Below, piece by piece: positions 48,331-57,686 of a stretch of 64,000 nt of DNA (the stretch's first letter is position 1; each line of letters begins with the position of its first letter). The position numbers and the translations under genes were made by a program. Source of the DNA: Phoronis australis. Its lineage: Eukaryota > Phoronida > Phoronidae. Below the pieces are notes generated by a model. That model was not told the DNA's origin and did no database searches. It saw only the letters and a program-made list of their open reading frames with translations. The stretch is taken from positions 78,982 through 142,981 of the forward strand of contig NMRA01000489.1 of the NCBI GenBank assembly GCA_002633005.1, read 5' to 3'.

Positions 48331-49316
48331 TTGTACAGACAAATCGGTGTTTAAAATTCTTGTTCAAGAAATGTGAATCCAAAAAATTGTGGTTGCACCT
48401 TTTCGGAGTGCATCTTTCTGCTGTCGCTGAGTTTTGTTTACGTTGCTGTCGTGTATTCATACAGTATGAATAACACACTAGTTAAATCGGTCAGATGACG
48501 GAGTGTTTATATTGTACATTTATGTGCTTCAAATACGCGGCTATTACCGTAGAAACGAAATAGTTGCTGGTACCCCACACTACAAAGCTAAAAATCGTTC
48601 ATAGTACACCATTTTCTCACTTTGTTGTAAAGCTAAGCAATGACTGCTGAGATTACAGAAACCAATGATAAAACGCGTGCTACTGCCTCAGTGCTATACC
48701 TGCCTCGCTGGTTCCCTACGTGCCTAGTCAGCACGCAGGTATCACTCCACGCAGAGGCACGTGCTTTAGTATTAGTTGATGTAACCTCGGCAGTCACTGG
48801 TTAGCTTTACAACAACGTGAATAAATGGTGGACCATGAACGATTTTTAGCCTTGTCATGCAAGTGGTGCAGCAGCAACTATATCGTTTCTGCAATTAATG
48901 CTTAGTAGCCGCGTGCTTGAAGCACACACATGTACAATAAACACATATCTGGCCGATGTAACCGGTGTGTTATTCATACTGTATGAATACAGGACAATAC
49001 CATAAACAAAAGTCATCGACAGTAGAAAGATGCACTCCGTGAAGGCGCAACTACAAGTTCTGGGATTCACATTTCCAAAATAAAAATTTTAAGCACCGAT
49101 TTGTCTGTACAACAGACCACATTTACACTTCCTCCATCATTAAGTGATACCTGCTTGCTGGCTACCACCTAGCGGCTCGCAGGGAACCAGTGAGCCGATT
49201 GCGATGCTAGTGCAAGCTCCGTACCCTTGCGAAATGTCGACAAACAAACAATAAATTTTACCCGGCAACGAGTTGTTTGTCGGGTAAAGTGGCGACTTGG
49301 AAATGAAGGTGTGTGA
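48043..49316. mobile_element. Large imperfect palindrome P1 (about 1.27 kb)
   Basis: The left arm (about 48043-48660) and right arm (about 48770-49316) are inverted copies. Shared blocks include ACAAACAACTCGTTGC, TGTTTGTCGACATTTCGCAA, CCGCTAGGTGGTAGCCAGCA, AATGTGGTCTGTTGTACAG, TTCATACAGTATGAATAACA and TTGTAAAGCTAA. About 85 bp present in the left arm (TTCCTCGGGAAAA onward) is missing on the right. The centre holds another degenerate TGGTTCCCTACGTGCC copy. No transposase ORF is visible. It fits a fold-back, non-autonomous DNA element, or an inverted duplication. Confidence 0.75.
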
Positions 49317-49356
49317 AGAATGCTGCGTTGTGATTGTTTAGTTAAGCTGTCACTCA

Positions 49357-49397
49357 AACTCCTGGCGATAGGTCAAATGGACCTATCGCCAGGAGTT
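49357..49397. repeat. Perfect 18-bp hairpin with 5-nt loop
   Basis: AACTCCTGGCGATAGGTC, loop AAATG, GACCTATCGCCAGGAGTT. ACGATAGGTCAAT follows directly and also occurs near 43806. It sits just outside the right arm of palindrome P1. Confidence 0.9.
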
Positions 49398-49748
49398 ACG
49401 ATAGGTCAATACCGCGCGGCGGTGGCCGAACTGGGGTAGGTCACAACCAAAAAAACGGCAAAGAAACGCGACTGTTGCAGTGAGAAATCATGATTTTTTT
49501 AATGGAGTGTTAGTTATTCATTGCCTTTTTGTGACATTAGAAAGTAAGCATGCGTATCATGAAGCGCTATTTTCCGTCACAGTTCTCTTACACGCAGCGC
49601 TCCGCTTTGTTTATGCCGTTTTAATCGGCTGCTCATGACTACGCCAGTCATGATCTAGGTGTGTCAAGCTATCATTACTTATCTGCTATCGGCAAAGCCA
49701 GATTTCCACGCTGTTGCCATAGCCGTTCCACGCTCCTAATAGCAGCCT

Positions 49749-50086
49749 CCCGTTCAGTAACGCTAGGACTTCGCTAAAAGGCAATACTTCGCGAGATTAC
49801 GTGAGATATTGCCGTGTATTTTCAATGAGAACACGAGATTCTGGCTACATTTTAGCTAGGTGCTAACCTAGGTCCTAGCGCTACTGAACGCACGCCAGGT
49901 CTATTGTACTTTACTTCTTGTACAATGACTGACACCGGGCGTGCGTTCAGTAGACGCTAGGACCTGCGCTAGGACCTAGCTAAAACCTAGTCGAAGTCAC
50001 GTGTTCTCATTTAAAATACACGGCAATATCTCACGTAATCTCGCGAAGTCTTGCTTTTTAGCAAGGTCCTAGCTTTACTGAACGGG
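49749..50086. mobile_element. Palindromic MITE M2 (338 bp)
   Basis: Arms of about 150 bp begin CCCGTTCAGTAACGCTAGGA on the left and, reversed, CCCGTTCAGTAAAGCTAGGA on the right. They share CGAGATTACGTGAGATATTG and TTTAGCTAGGTCCTAGCGC-like blocks. The inner ends again read CTACTGAACGCACGCC. A short centre (GTACAA hairpin) separates the arms. No target duplication is obvious and there is no coding content. Confidence 0.85.
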
Positions 50087-52018
50087 GAGCGGGTTCTCAC
50101 CACTAAACATCTATTATTAAATTACGTAAACGCACTTCCCGAAGTACTTAACCATCTATACGCAATTCACCCCCATAACTGCAGGTGTCGGTGCTAAAAG
50201 TCTTTCCTGAAACAGAGGTTCACCAGCTGTCTTACGTTCTAAAAATGCCTTATCCTTGATGTGCGCGCTGATGTTCGACACTTTTGAAACGTTTCTATTC
50301 TCCATTGTACATGCATCTCGTAAAAATGAAGTTCTTGTTTGAAAAACATTGTTATCAAATAATAAAGGCGCACCNACAATTGATGGCGACACTGTAAGAG
50401 CTTGCGCGTCGCTCGCCGATACAGAAAAACCTTGTCAACTTGCCACAAACTTTATACTTCACACAGAACAAGCTTGTTTTGAAGGACATTTTTAAAACAA
50501 CTAGACAACTTGAAATGCAGTTTTGTTCATTATCTTTATTAAACAAAATACAGGTAACATAACATGATTGGCAACTTAAAGCAAACCATTCACGCCCACA
50601 AACGCATACTTGTGGTGGGAGTTATTTGCAATTCAACAGTTATCTCAAAATAAAAGCATCTTCAGGACCAACTTTTATTAAGAGTCTCAGATTTTAGTAT
50701 TTTTTTAAATAGGTCTTTTTCAGTTTTGAAATATTTAGACTTCCGTTTAAAACAGTACAAATTTGAATTAGTATTTTCAAGTCGCTGCCGATAGATATGA
50801 ACTTTTCGTAAACATACAATGAGATTCATTATATTTTTTATTGTCAGCTTTGTTTGAAGGTTAGAATTACGAAGTTACGTCGATGCACGTTTTGTTATGA
50901 AGTATCAGTCCTCGATTCACAGTTATACAACTAGGTACTGCCGCGACGTAGCTGAGGGGTCCTCTCCAGGCCGCATTTCGAAAGTAAGATGGACGGCAGC
51001 GCGTCACTTCGATGGGGGAGGGCAAACTACCGAGGGACGGTGTCAACTTTAGTGATAGGGGAGCGAAGCTTTAGGTTACGGACATCGCAGGCGAGCAATA
51101 AAAACTGAAATTGCATTTGACGAGTTAACTTCGCAAAATGTGAGCTGGTACTCGCCAAATCGGAATCCGATGATGATATGGCGGGATGGCGCGAAAAACT
51201 CAAAAAGTGAGATAGTACGCAAAAAGCGGGATAGTTGGCAAGTACAATGTGCACTGCCAGCAACACAAAGTATTGGATTGGATTTTTTACAAGATAAACT
51301 TTTCATTTTTTAAATATCGTTTCACGGGCAAAGGTAAATGCTACAGTTGGCAGTTACTGCTTACATGTAGATATCAAATTAACAAAAAGAATCTGAGCAG
51401 TAGGTAAACATTGCACAAATGAGTTATTATAAAAAACAATTGAAAACATTAATAATAATAATGTGCATGCTTGTACACACACGCACGCACGCTCGCACAC
51501 ACGCACACACACTTAGCTGCGCAAATACGAGTACTATTTCGAAAGTCCCGTAAACACACTTGCTAGTAGGGGTAAACCTTTCATTTATAACACACACTCA
51601 GGAACTAAATGTCACTTCCTTCGGTAAAATACAATAACAGGGTTTCAACATCCAAAAATGTCTTGTTGAAAAACTCCTAGCATGTAGTTCAATTGGTTCT
51701 ATTGTTCTAAGAGTGGAGGTGAAAAGTTATGAGGTCACACTATTCCCGGTATCCAGGTCGGTGCGTATAAAGAATGACCGATGCATAATCGCCGGGTTTG
51801 TTAACTAATTTTGCCGGAAAATCGTTGGTCATGTCTAGAACCGTAGCCTATGAGTCTCGCATGATGAGCAAACATGTCAAAATGAAAATGAAACAATGAA
51901 ATTAACTACAACACTCGATCACAACACAGTCGAGTAGACAGCCGGAATTCCACAGTGCAAACTCTCGCGGCTGGTCTCGGGGTCGCAAGCTCTAATGGAA
52001 TACATTGATCTCGTGCAG
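50087..52018. other. Non-coding stretch
   Basis: Contains an ambiguous base at 50375 and the microsatellite at 51475-51512; otherwise no supported feature. Confidence 0.35.
51475..51512 (+). repeat. (CA)n/(CACG)n microsatellite
   Basis: Imperfect alternating CA and CACG units, comparable to 41886-41925. Confidence 0.9.
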
Positions 52019-52050
52019 TTGTCATTCCAGGACTAGAGTTCTAAGGTAGA
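52019..52050 (-). repeat. Isolated copy of the T1 terminal repeat
   Basis: On the minus strand it contains TTAGAACTCTAGTCCTGGAA, matching CATAGAACTCTAGCCCTGGA of the T1 ends (53636-53670 and 55606-55640) with few changes. Same orientation as the right T1 end. Confidence 0.55.
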
Positions 52051-53635
52051 ATGTAACAAACTATAGGTAGACCAAGAGCTGGTGTTCGTGAGAGTAAAAT
52101 GATGTTCCTAAGAGATGCATGTGCCCGTGTGTAGGCCTAAAATTTTTGGTTCGGGATAGCTGACACAGAAAACTGGTGATGCACTTTGGAATCCGAATAG
52201 CTATGCTGTTCGCGAGGGAGATTTAGTTTCCGTGATAAGGTCTTGCATTAAAAACACAAAAATTGGCGCCGTTGCAGAAACATCACCCGTCACGTTAGTT
52301 CGTCCCTGAACTCGGAAAGGCTACATAAACCCCGCGTTCCTTCAAAGAAGCTAACTTGAGAGTTACTGCAAAAAACCAATCTCAACTTGTACCCAACTCA
52401 GATGGGAACTGGTGTCAGTTTTGAAAGCAATGACTGTTATTGTTTAAACAAAGCTCTGGTCGTAATCTCTCCCCAGTGACAAGCCAGGTTGTAGAACATG
52501 TCATTTTAGCGAGACCGTGGTCCCGCCCACAGAGTACCCTCGACCTGCAGCGGACAATTATCACACTGGGCTATACTACCTCCTTAAACACAACTTAACC
52601 GCACCAAGGGTTTTGATGACGTTACAAAATTTACCCGACGTTTCTTGGTATGATTTGTCGAAAAATCAGCACGTACTAAGGAATGTCCGACCCCCTAAAT
52701 GCTGTGCGCACATTTGCACACCCCAAGCGGTGCACGTTTTTCAACAATAAATTAATTTCTTTTCTGTGTTACTTACCGTGTCAATTCCCCTTTATCCGAT
52801 CTCTTCGTGAGATTGTGAACACGCCAGAAGTGTAATGATATGCAAAGCATGTATTTAAGCGCGTGTTGAACGGCTACCGGCCAATCAGTGATTCGCCGAA
52901 CTGCGGGGATCTGAACACCTGTGATGTCGCGTGTTAGGTACTATTTGATCTAGTTTCGCATTAATTTTTTATGCGATTAAAAAGTAGTGGGTGTTATTAC
53001 GTAGTTCGATGAAACTAATACTCTTATCGACCATGCAAGACGGTACTTGTCTAGGGATTGTGAAATATATTGGCGATCATGCTTTTGTTTGTACCCTGAA
53101 AAAGCAAAAATCGATGAGCGGTAATGAACTTAATGACGAAAAGGCAAAACTTTGACACCTGTATTAAAAATTAAGTTTTTTAATACAATGTTTTTCATCA
53201 CGAACAAATCTTCTTTTTTGAAAAGGTCTATGATCATTGGCACTGTCCCAGTTCTCGAAGGCATTCCACTGTGTGAATATTCCTATGAACAACTGTAAGA
53301 GCAAGACGGGAAATGAACTGAAAACAAATGTGGCATAACAATTGCACTCGCTTGCACAACCGGCAGTTTGAACATGACGGCGTTCACAAGAATTTCATTT
53401 CAAGAGTCAATGAACAATTCTTCAACTACAAAATTCAAACTAGTCGACAATGTGCAGTCTTCGTATCATTAGTCGAATGAATGAACAAAGACGAACATAG
53501 CCGGAATAAATTTAACAATCAAACCGAACGCGGATTTTTGTCGGTTTGTTTTACGTGATTGTCTATATTCGTCGTATTATCTTTTATTCACATCCGTACT
53601 AAGACGGTAACGTCGTGTGTCTGTGTACATCTTAA
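52051..53635. other. Non-coding stretch
   Basis: No supported feature; one 77-codon ORF (52517-52750) lacks an ATG start and any motif. Confidence 0.35.
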
Positions 53636-54056
53636 TCGAATCATAGAACTCTAGCCCTGGAATGCCAACTCCCGTACGTGACCTAATGTTTCCCATTATT
53701 AAAGTTTGTGACACCCAGAGTAGCCTGTTTACACTGTGAAATTCCGTTTGCCTTCTCGTCTGAGTTTTGATTGAGTGTTGTAGTTACCAAATCAAGCCTA
53801 ATTTCATTGCTTCATTTTCATTTTGTCATTTTTGGTCATCGAGTGAGCCCAGGAGTTTTTCAATAAGACAATTTGGGTGTTAAAATCATTGTACAGTATT
53901 TTACGGAAATAAATGAAATTTTGGTTTCTGAGTGTTTGAGTGTTTGTTCTGCAAATATAAATGAAAAGTTTAGGCCCTGCCAACAGGTGTGCTTACGTAA
54001 CTTTCGAAAAACTACTCGATCACCATGTATATATTATTATTGTTTTCAACTGTTTC

Positions 54057-54087
<31 letters not shown>

Positions 54088-54175
54088 TAACAATAACTTA
54101 ACAACAACAACAACAACAACAGTGTATTAATAACAATAATAGTAATAGTTATAGTAATAGTAATAGTTATAGAAA

Positions 54176-54246
<71 letters not shown>

Positions 54247-55165
54247 ATAGTAATAGTTATAGTAATAGTAGTAGTAGTAGTAATAATAATAGTTATAGTG
54301 ATAGTTATAGTAATTGTAATAGTAATAGTAGTAGTAGTAGTAGTCATAGTAATAGTAATATTAGTAGTAGTAGTTATAGTAATAGTAATAGTTATAGTAA
54401 TAGTAGTAGCAGTAATAGTAATGGTAATAGTTATATAAATAGTAGTAGTAGTAGTAGTAGTAGTAGTAATAGTAATAGTAATAGTTATAGTAATAGTAGT
54501 AGTAGTAGTAATAATAATAGTTATAGTAATAGTTATAGTAATAGTAATAGTAGTAGTAGTAGTAGTCATAGTAATAGTAATAGTAGTAGTAGTTATAGTA
54601 ATAGTAATACTTATAGTAATAGTAGTAGTAGTAGTAGTAATAGTAATGGTAATAGTTATAGTAATAGTAGTAGTAGTAGTAGTAATACTTATAGTAATTA
54701 TAGTAATAGTTATAGTAATAGTTATAGTTATAGTAACAGTAATAGTTATAGTAATAGTAGTAGTAGTAATACTTATAGTAATAGTAATAGTAATATTTAC
54801 AGTAATAGTAATAGTAGTAGTAGTAGTAATAGCAATAGTTATAGTAATAGTAGTAGTAGTAATACTTATAGTAATAGTTATAATAATAGTTATAGTTATA
54901 GTAACAGTAATAGTAGTAGTAGTAGTTATAGTAATAGTAATAGTAATACTTATAGTAATAGTAGTAGTAGTAATAGTTATAGTTATAGTAATAGTAGTAG
55001 TAGTAATAGTAGTAGTAGTAGTTATAGTAATAGTAATAGTTATAGTAATAGTAATAGTAGTAGTAGTAGTAGTTATAGTAATAGTAATAGTAATAGTAAT
55101 AGTAATAGTTATAGTAATAGATATAGTAATAGTAATAGTTATAGTAATATTAGTTGTAATAGTAA
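54057..55165 (+). repeat. Trinucleotide array (AAT, AAC, then AGT/AAT/TAT), about 1.1 kb
   Basis: Starts with AAT units (54057-54085) and AAC units (about 54102-54120), then becomes a long mosaic of AGT, AAT and TAT triplets kept in one register. Stop codons fall in one plus-strand frame, and the other frames read as poly-Ser/Asn or Val/Ile. Two long ORFs (185 codons minus, 195 codons plus) are pure consequences of the repeat. Landmark variants recur at 222-228 bp, showing higher-order duplication. Confidence 0.95.
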
Positions 55166-55239
55166 TGTTTTATTTAGTTGGAGTAATTGGTTTATCGCAT
55201 TTTTCTACATATCACGTTATGAATTTTTATTAAAGAATC

Positions 55240-55620
55240 TAATTGTATCAAACGGCAGCAACAGTCCAATTAATTATAATTGATGAAAACGTGTACTTTT
55301 GCATGAATGCCTGACTAAATTCTTTACATCAGCTGTGAGGATTCATATTCTAAAATTCAAGATTGCCTTTGTAGTATAGAAATCTTATGAATCATTGAAG
55401 TTATTTCCATGCTGGTTCAACTAGTCATTTGTATAACCTCTCTGCTTCATTTTTAATGATGAGACTCGTATGCAATTCCGTTGAAAAACGGCGGAGTTGC
55501 GAAAACTTTTAGTGTTGGTAAATTACATACCAAATACCAAAACCGGAACAAACGAATGCAAACAAATTCCACGCATGCGTGGAGCAACCTCAGCAGCGAG
55601 AGCGAAGTTGGCATTCCAGG
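55240..55620 (-). repeat. Dispersed repeat R5, minus-strand copy
   Basis: Reverse-complement partner of 45820-46330. It runs from the edge of the trinucleotide array to the right end of T1, so R5 may be the unexpanded ancestor of T1. Confidence 0.75.
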
Positions 55621-55999
55621 GCTACAGTTCTATGATTGAATAAATTAGGGATTATGTCACGTTTTTCCCCGTGTGTGGGTGGGCGCAGGTGGTTACCGAT
55701 CGGCCGATTCTAATAGCTTTCGGTGCGACGATAAACTGAAGACTGGTTCGGGTTAATCGCTTAATTAATCTCGACCCTACGTTCAAGCCTACTCAAACTA
55801 AACAAAACGTTCGACGTAACGTCTGTTTTATATGCTTCAGCCAGTGCTGCGAAGCCTTGACTCGAGACGAACTTCTGAGACACTTTCAGCAACTGTTACA
55901 CTCTATTGACTATCGCTGTAACTCGGTGCAACTCAACTTAACTTTCTTGTAACTAACTTTAACTAACTTTCAACTCACCGTCACAAACATGTGTTTTGG

Positions 56000-56007
56000 T
56001 ATTTATA
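56000..56007 (-). promoter_or_regulatory. TATA box of the solo LTR
   Basis: TATAAATA on the minus strand, within GGCTATAAATACC. Transcription would be expected about 25-30 nt on, near 55970-55980. HSE 1 ends 14 nt upstream. Confidence 0.75.
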
Positions 56008-56020
56008 GCCTCATATAATG

Positions 56021-56033
56021 TTCTAGAATGTTC
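56021..56033. promoter_or_regulatory. Heat-shock element 1 in the LTR
   Basis: TTCtaGAAtgTTC: three perfect alternating pentamers of the HSF site. A fourth unit on the left (TAA at 56016-56018 instead of GAA) has one mismatch. Confidence 0.75.
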
Positions 56034-56060
56034 CAGATTACATTAATCACTTATATGCTA

Positions 56061-56078
56061 GAATCTTCTAGAATGTTC
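56061..56078. promoter_or_regulatory. Heat-shock element 2 in the LTR (four units)
   Basis: GAAtcTTCtaGAAtgTTC: four perfect alternating nGAAn units, the arrangement bound by HSF trimers. Lies about 54 nt upstream of the TATA box and about 43 nt from HSE 1. Confidence 0.8.
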
Positions 56079-56225
56079 CACACTATTCTTTGGTAAACAA
56101 ATTACATCATCAGTGTTCTGACCTCAGAGGTCATGCCAATCAATAACGATCTGCTAGAACACAAACAGAACACTAGAACAAAATAATAAAACTAAGAACA
56201 GCGTCGGTCCACTCCTGACAGATTC

Positions 56226-57519
56226 CACAGTGCCCCAATCCGTTACGCGCAAAAATACGCGGAATTTGTATATCCACTACACTCTACAGAGAGGAAAACT
56301 CTGTCATATTTTCCCATAAATCTACAATATTGTAGAATCCACTGAGCTAGAAAATTGAACGGATACTCGCTCAGTTATATATTAATAGATATCTGTTCTT
56401 GTTACGCACCCCAGTAAGGTTACACGGACTGGGTGACACGAGTGCTCGCATTATTCCAGTTGTCATCATGGATGGATTCTTCAAGGCTTAGGTCTCAGGC
56501 GCAGTGAACGGACGCAGTGGTGCTAACTACATGATGTGTAAGTACTCAACGATATTCGGACTTGAAGCGTGAATCATCTCAGTCGCGATTTTGCGGACCG
56601 GGTGAAGTCAGATTTAGGGGGCCTACTTCGCTGCGCAAGAAAAACAAAATAAAAGGGTGTACCGGCATCCCGTTCATTGTCCTTTGAATGAAAGTTGTGA
56701 TTGTCCTGCCAAAGCTGATAGCATTCTACACCAGCAACTGCACTAACCAAATGTTACAATAGTTCCACGCAGCCTCACTACTGTTTAATTGTATGTAACA
56801 TGTACATATGTACAAGGAACAGCTCAACTGGCATCGATTGGAGAGGCAGTAATTGCACACTTTGGTGGCGCTGCAAAAATGATAGTTGTTTAGGACACAA
56901 CGCCTCGTTTTAGCATCAATTTTAAAAATACAAACGTGAAAGTATGCGGATTTCAATCAGGCAGAACCATTGTAGTTGGGACATAACGCCTGTTTTCAAG
57001 TACTGTGCCGAATTCGTGCAAGTAGTGAATGGTGCGCACAGACGTTTAGCTTCCCCTGACTTCAAGTCTTCACGCTGTGTACGATACAGCGTTGTCATAA
57101 CGAGCTCATAGACAAATATGTTAATGAAACTTCAACAAATGTTAGTAATCGTTAAATCACTATTCTTGTATGGGTCAATCTCTTATGACCAGTCGTTCAC
57201 CTCGGATACCATTCAGATCTTCATTGGCACAAATTTTTGTAATGTTATATGATATTCAACAGTGTATGTCTACTGGTCATTAGTAGAGTCTTGGAAGTCC
57301 TAGCTCAGTCATTCATGAAATTCAACCACATATATTCACGTAGACAATGTGCCAGCTGTTTTGAAGGCTACTAGCTTGCAGGTAAAGATAGTTTGTCTAC
57401 ACATTCCAATCAACTGAGATTGAGTTGAACAGGACTTCGTAACAGACAGTCGTATACGAATAATCAGATTGTGTACACAAATTTGTCGAGTCAGCTCATT
57501 TTTCGAGCTAAAATGTTAA
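56226..57519. other. Non-coding stretch
   Basis: No supported feature. Confidence 0.35.
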
Positions 57520-57686
57520 CACTATTTGTCGTTAAAGCTGGAGATTGCTTGTTCATACCCGGCTATCGGCGTGACTATATAGATAATGACAAATCTCACC
57601 ACAGTGACAAAATAGCATACTTAGGAGTATTGCAATTCCATCCATATGATGGTCTTCAGAAATTACGGTATCGAGTATCGAAATAG
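57520..57686 (+). CDS. Possible JmjC/cupin-like exon fragment
   Basis: The plus-strand frame contains VVKAGDCLFIPGY followed by a spacer and AYLGVLQFHPYDGL. This resembles the strand in JmjC-type 2-oxoglutarate oxygenases where (V)xAGDxLFIP precedes the WWH-containing turn and a hydrophobic strand. The Trp-His pair expected after the Pro is replaced by Arg-Arg-Asp and no second ligand motif is visible, so it could be a decayed exon or coincidence. Stop at 57684-57686. Confidence 0.25.

Larger units (their letters stand above)
53636..55640. mobile_element. Element T1 with 35-bp terminal inverted repeats
   Basis: The left end (53636-53670) runs through TCATAGAACTCTAGCCCTGG to AATGCCAACT. The right end (55606-55640), reversed, is the same with about three differences. 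Between them lie non-coding sequence, the 1.1 kb trinucleotide array and a copy of repeat R5. It may be a non-autonomous DNA transposon whose interior was taken over by a microsatellite. The alternative is two inverted, independent fragments of the R5 family. Confidence 0.55.
55655..56220 (-). mobile_element. Solo LTR of an LTR retrotransposon (566 bp)
   Basis: Ends are the inverted pair TGTCA (55655) and TGACA (56220). Flanks are GATTA (55650-55654) and GATTC (56221-56225), a 5-bp target duplication with one change, as made by Ty3/gypsy-type integrases. On the minus strand there is an ordered promoter: CCAAT-type box, two heat-shock elements, then GGCTATAAATACC. This orientation fixes the strand. 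No internal region, primer-binding site or second LTR is present, so the element was reduced to a solo LTR by recombination. I found no clear AATAAA in the presumed R region. Confidence 0.8.

Noticed and set aside
54012-55233. Long ORFs of 185 and 195 codons (Thr/Ile-rich and Val/Ile-rich)
   Set aside because: They are translations of the AGT/AAT/TAT array; one frame carries all the stops and the others stay open by necessity.
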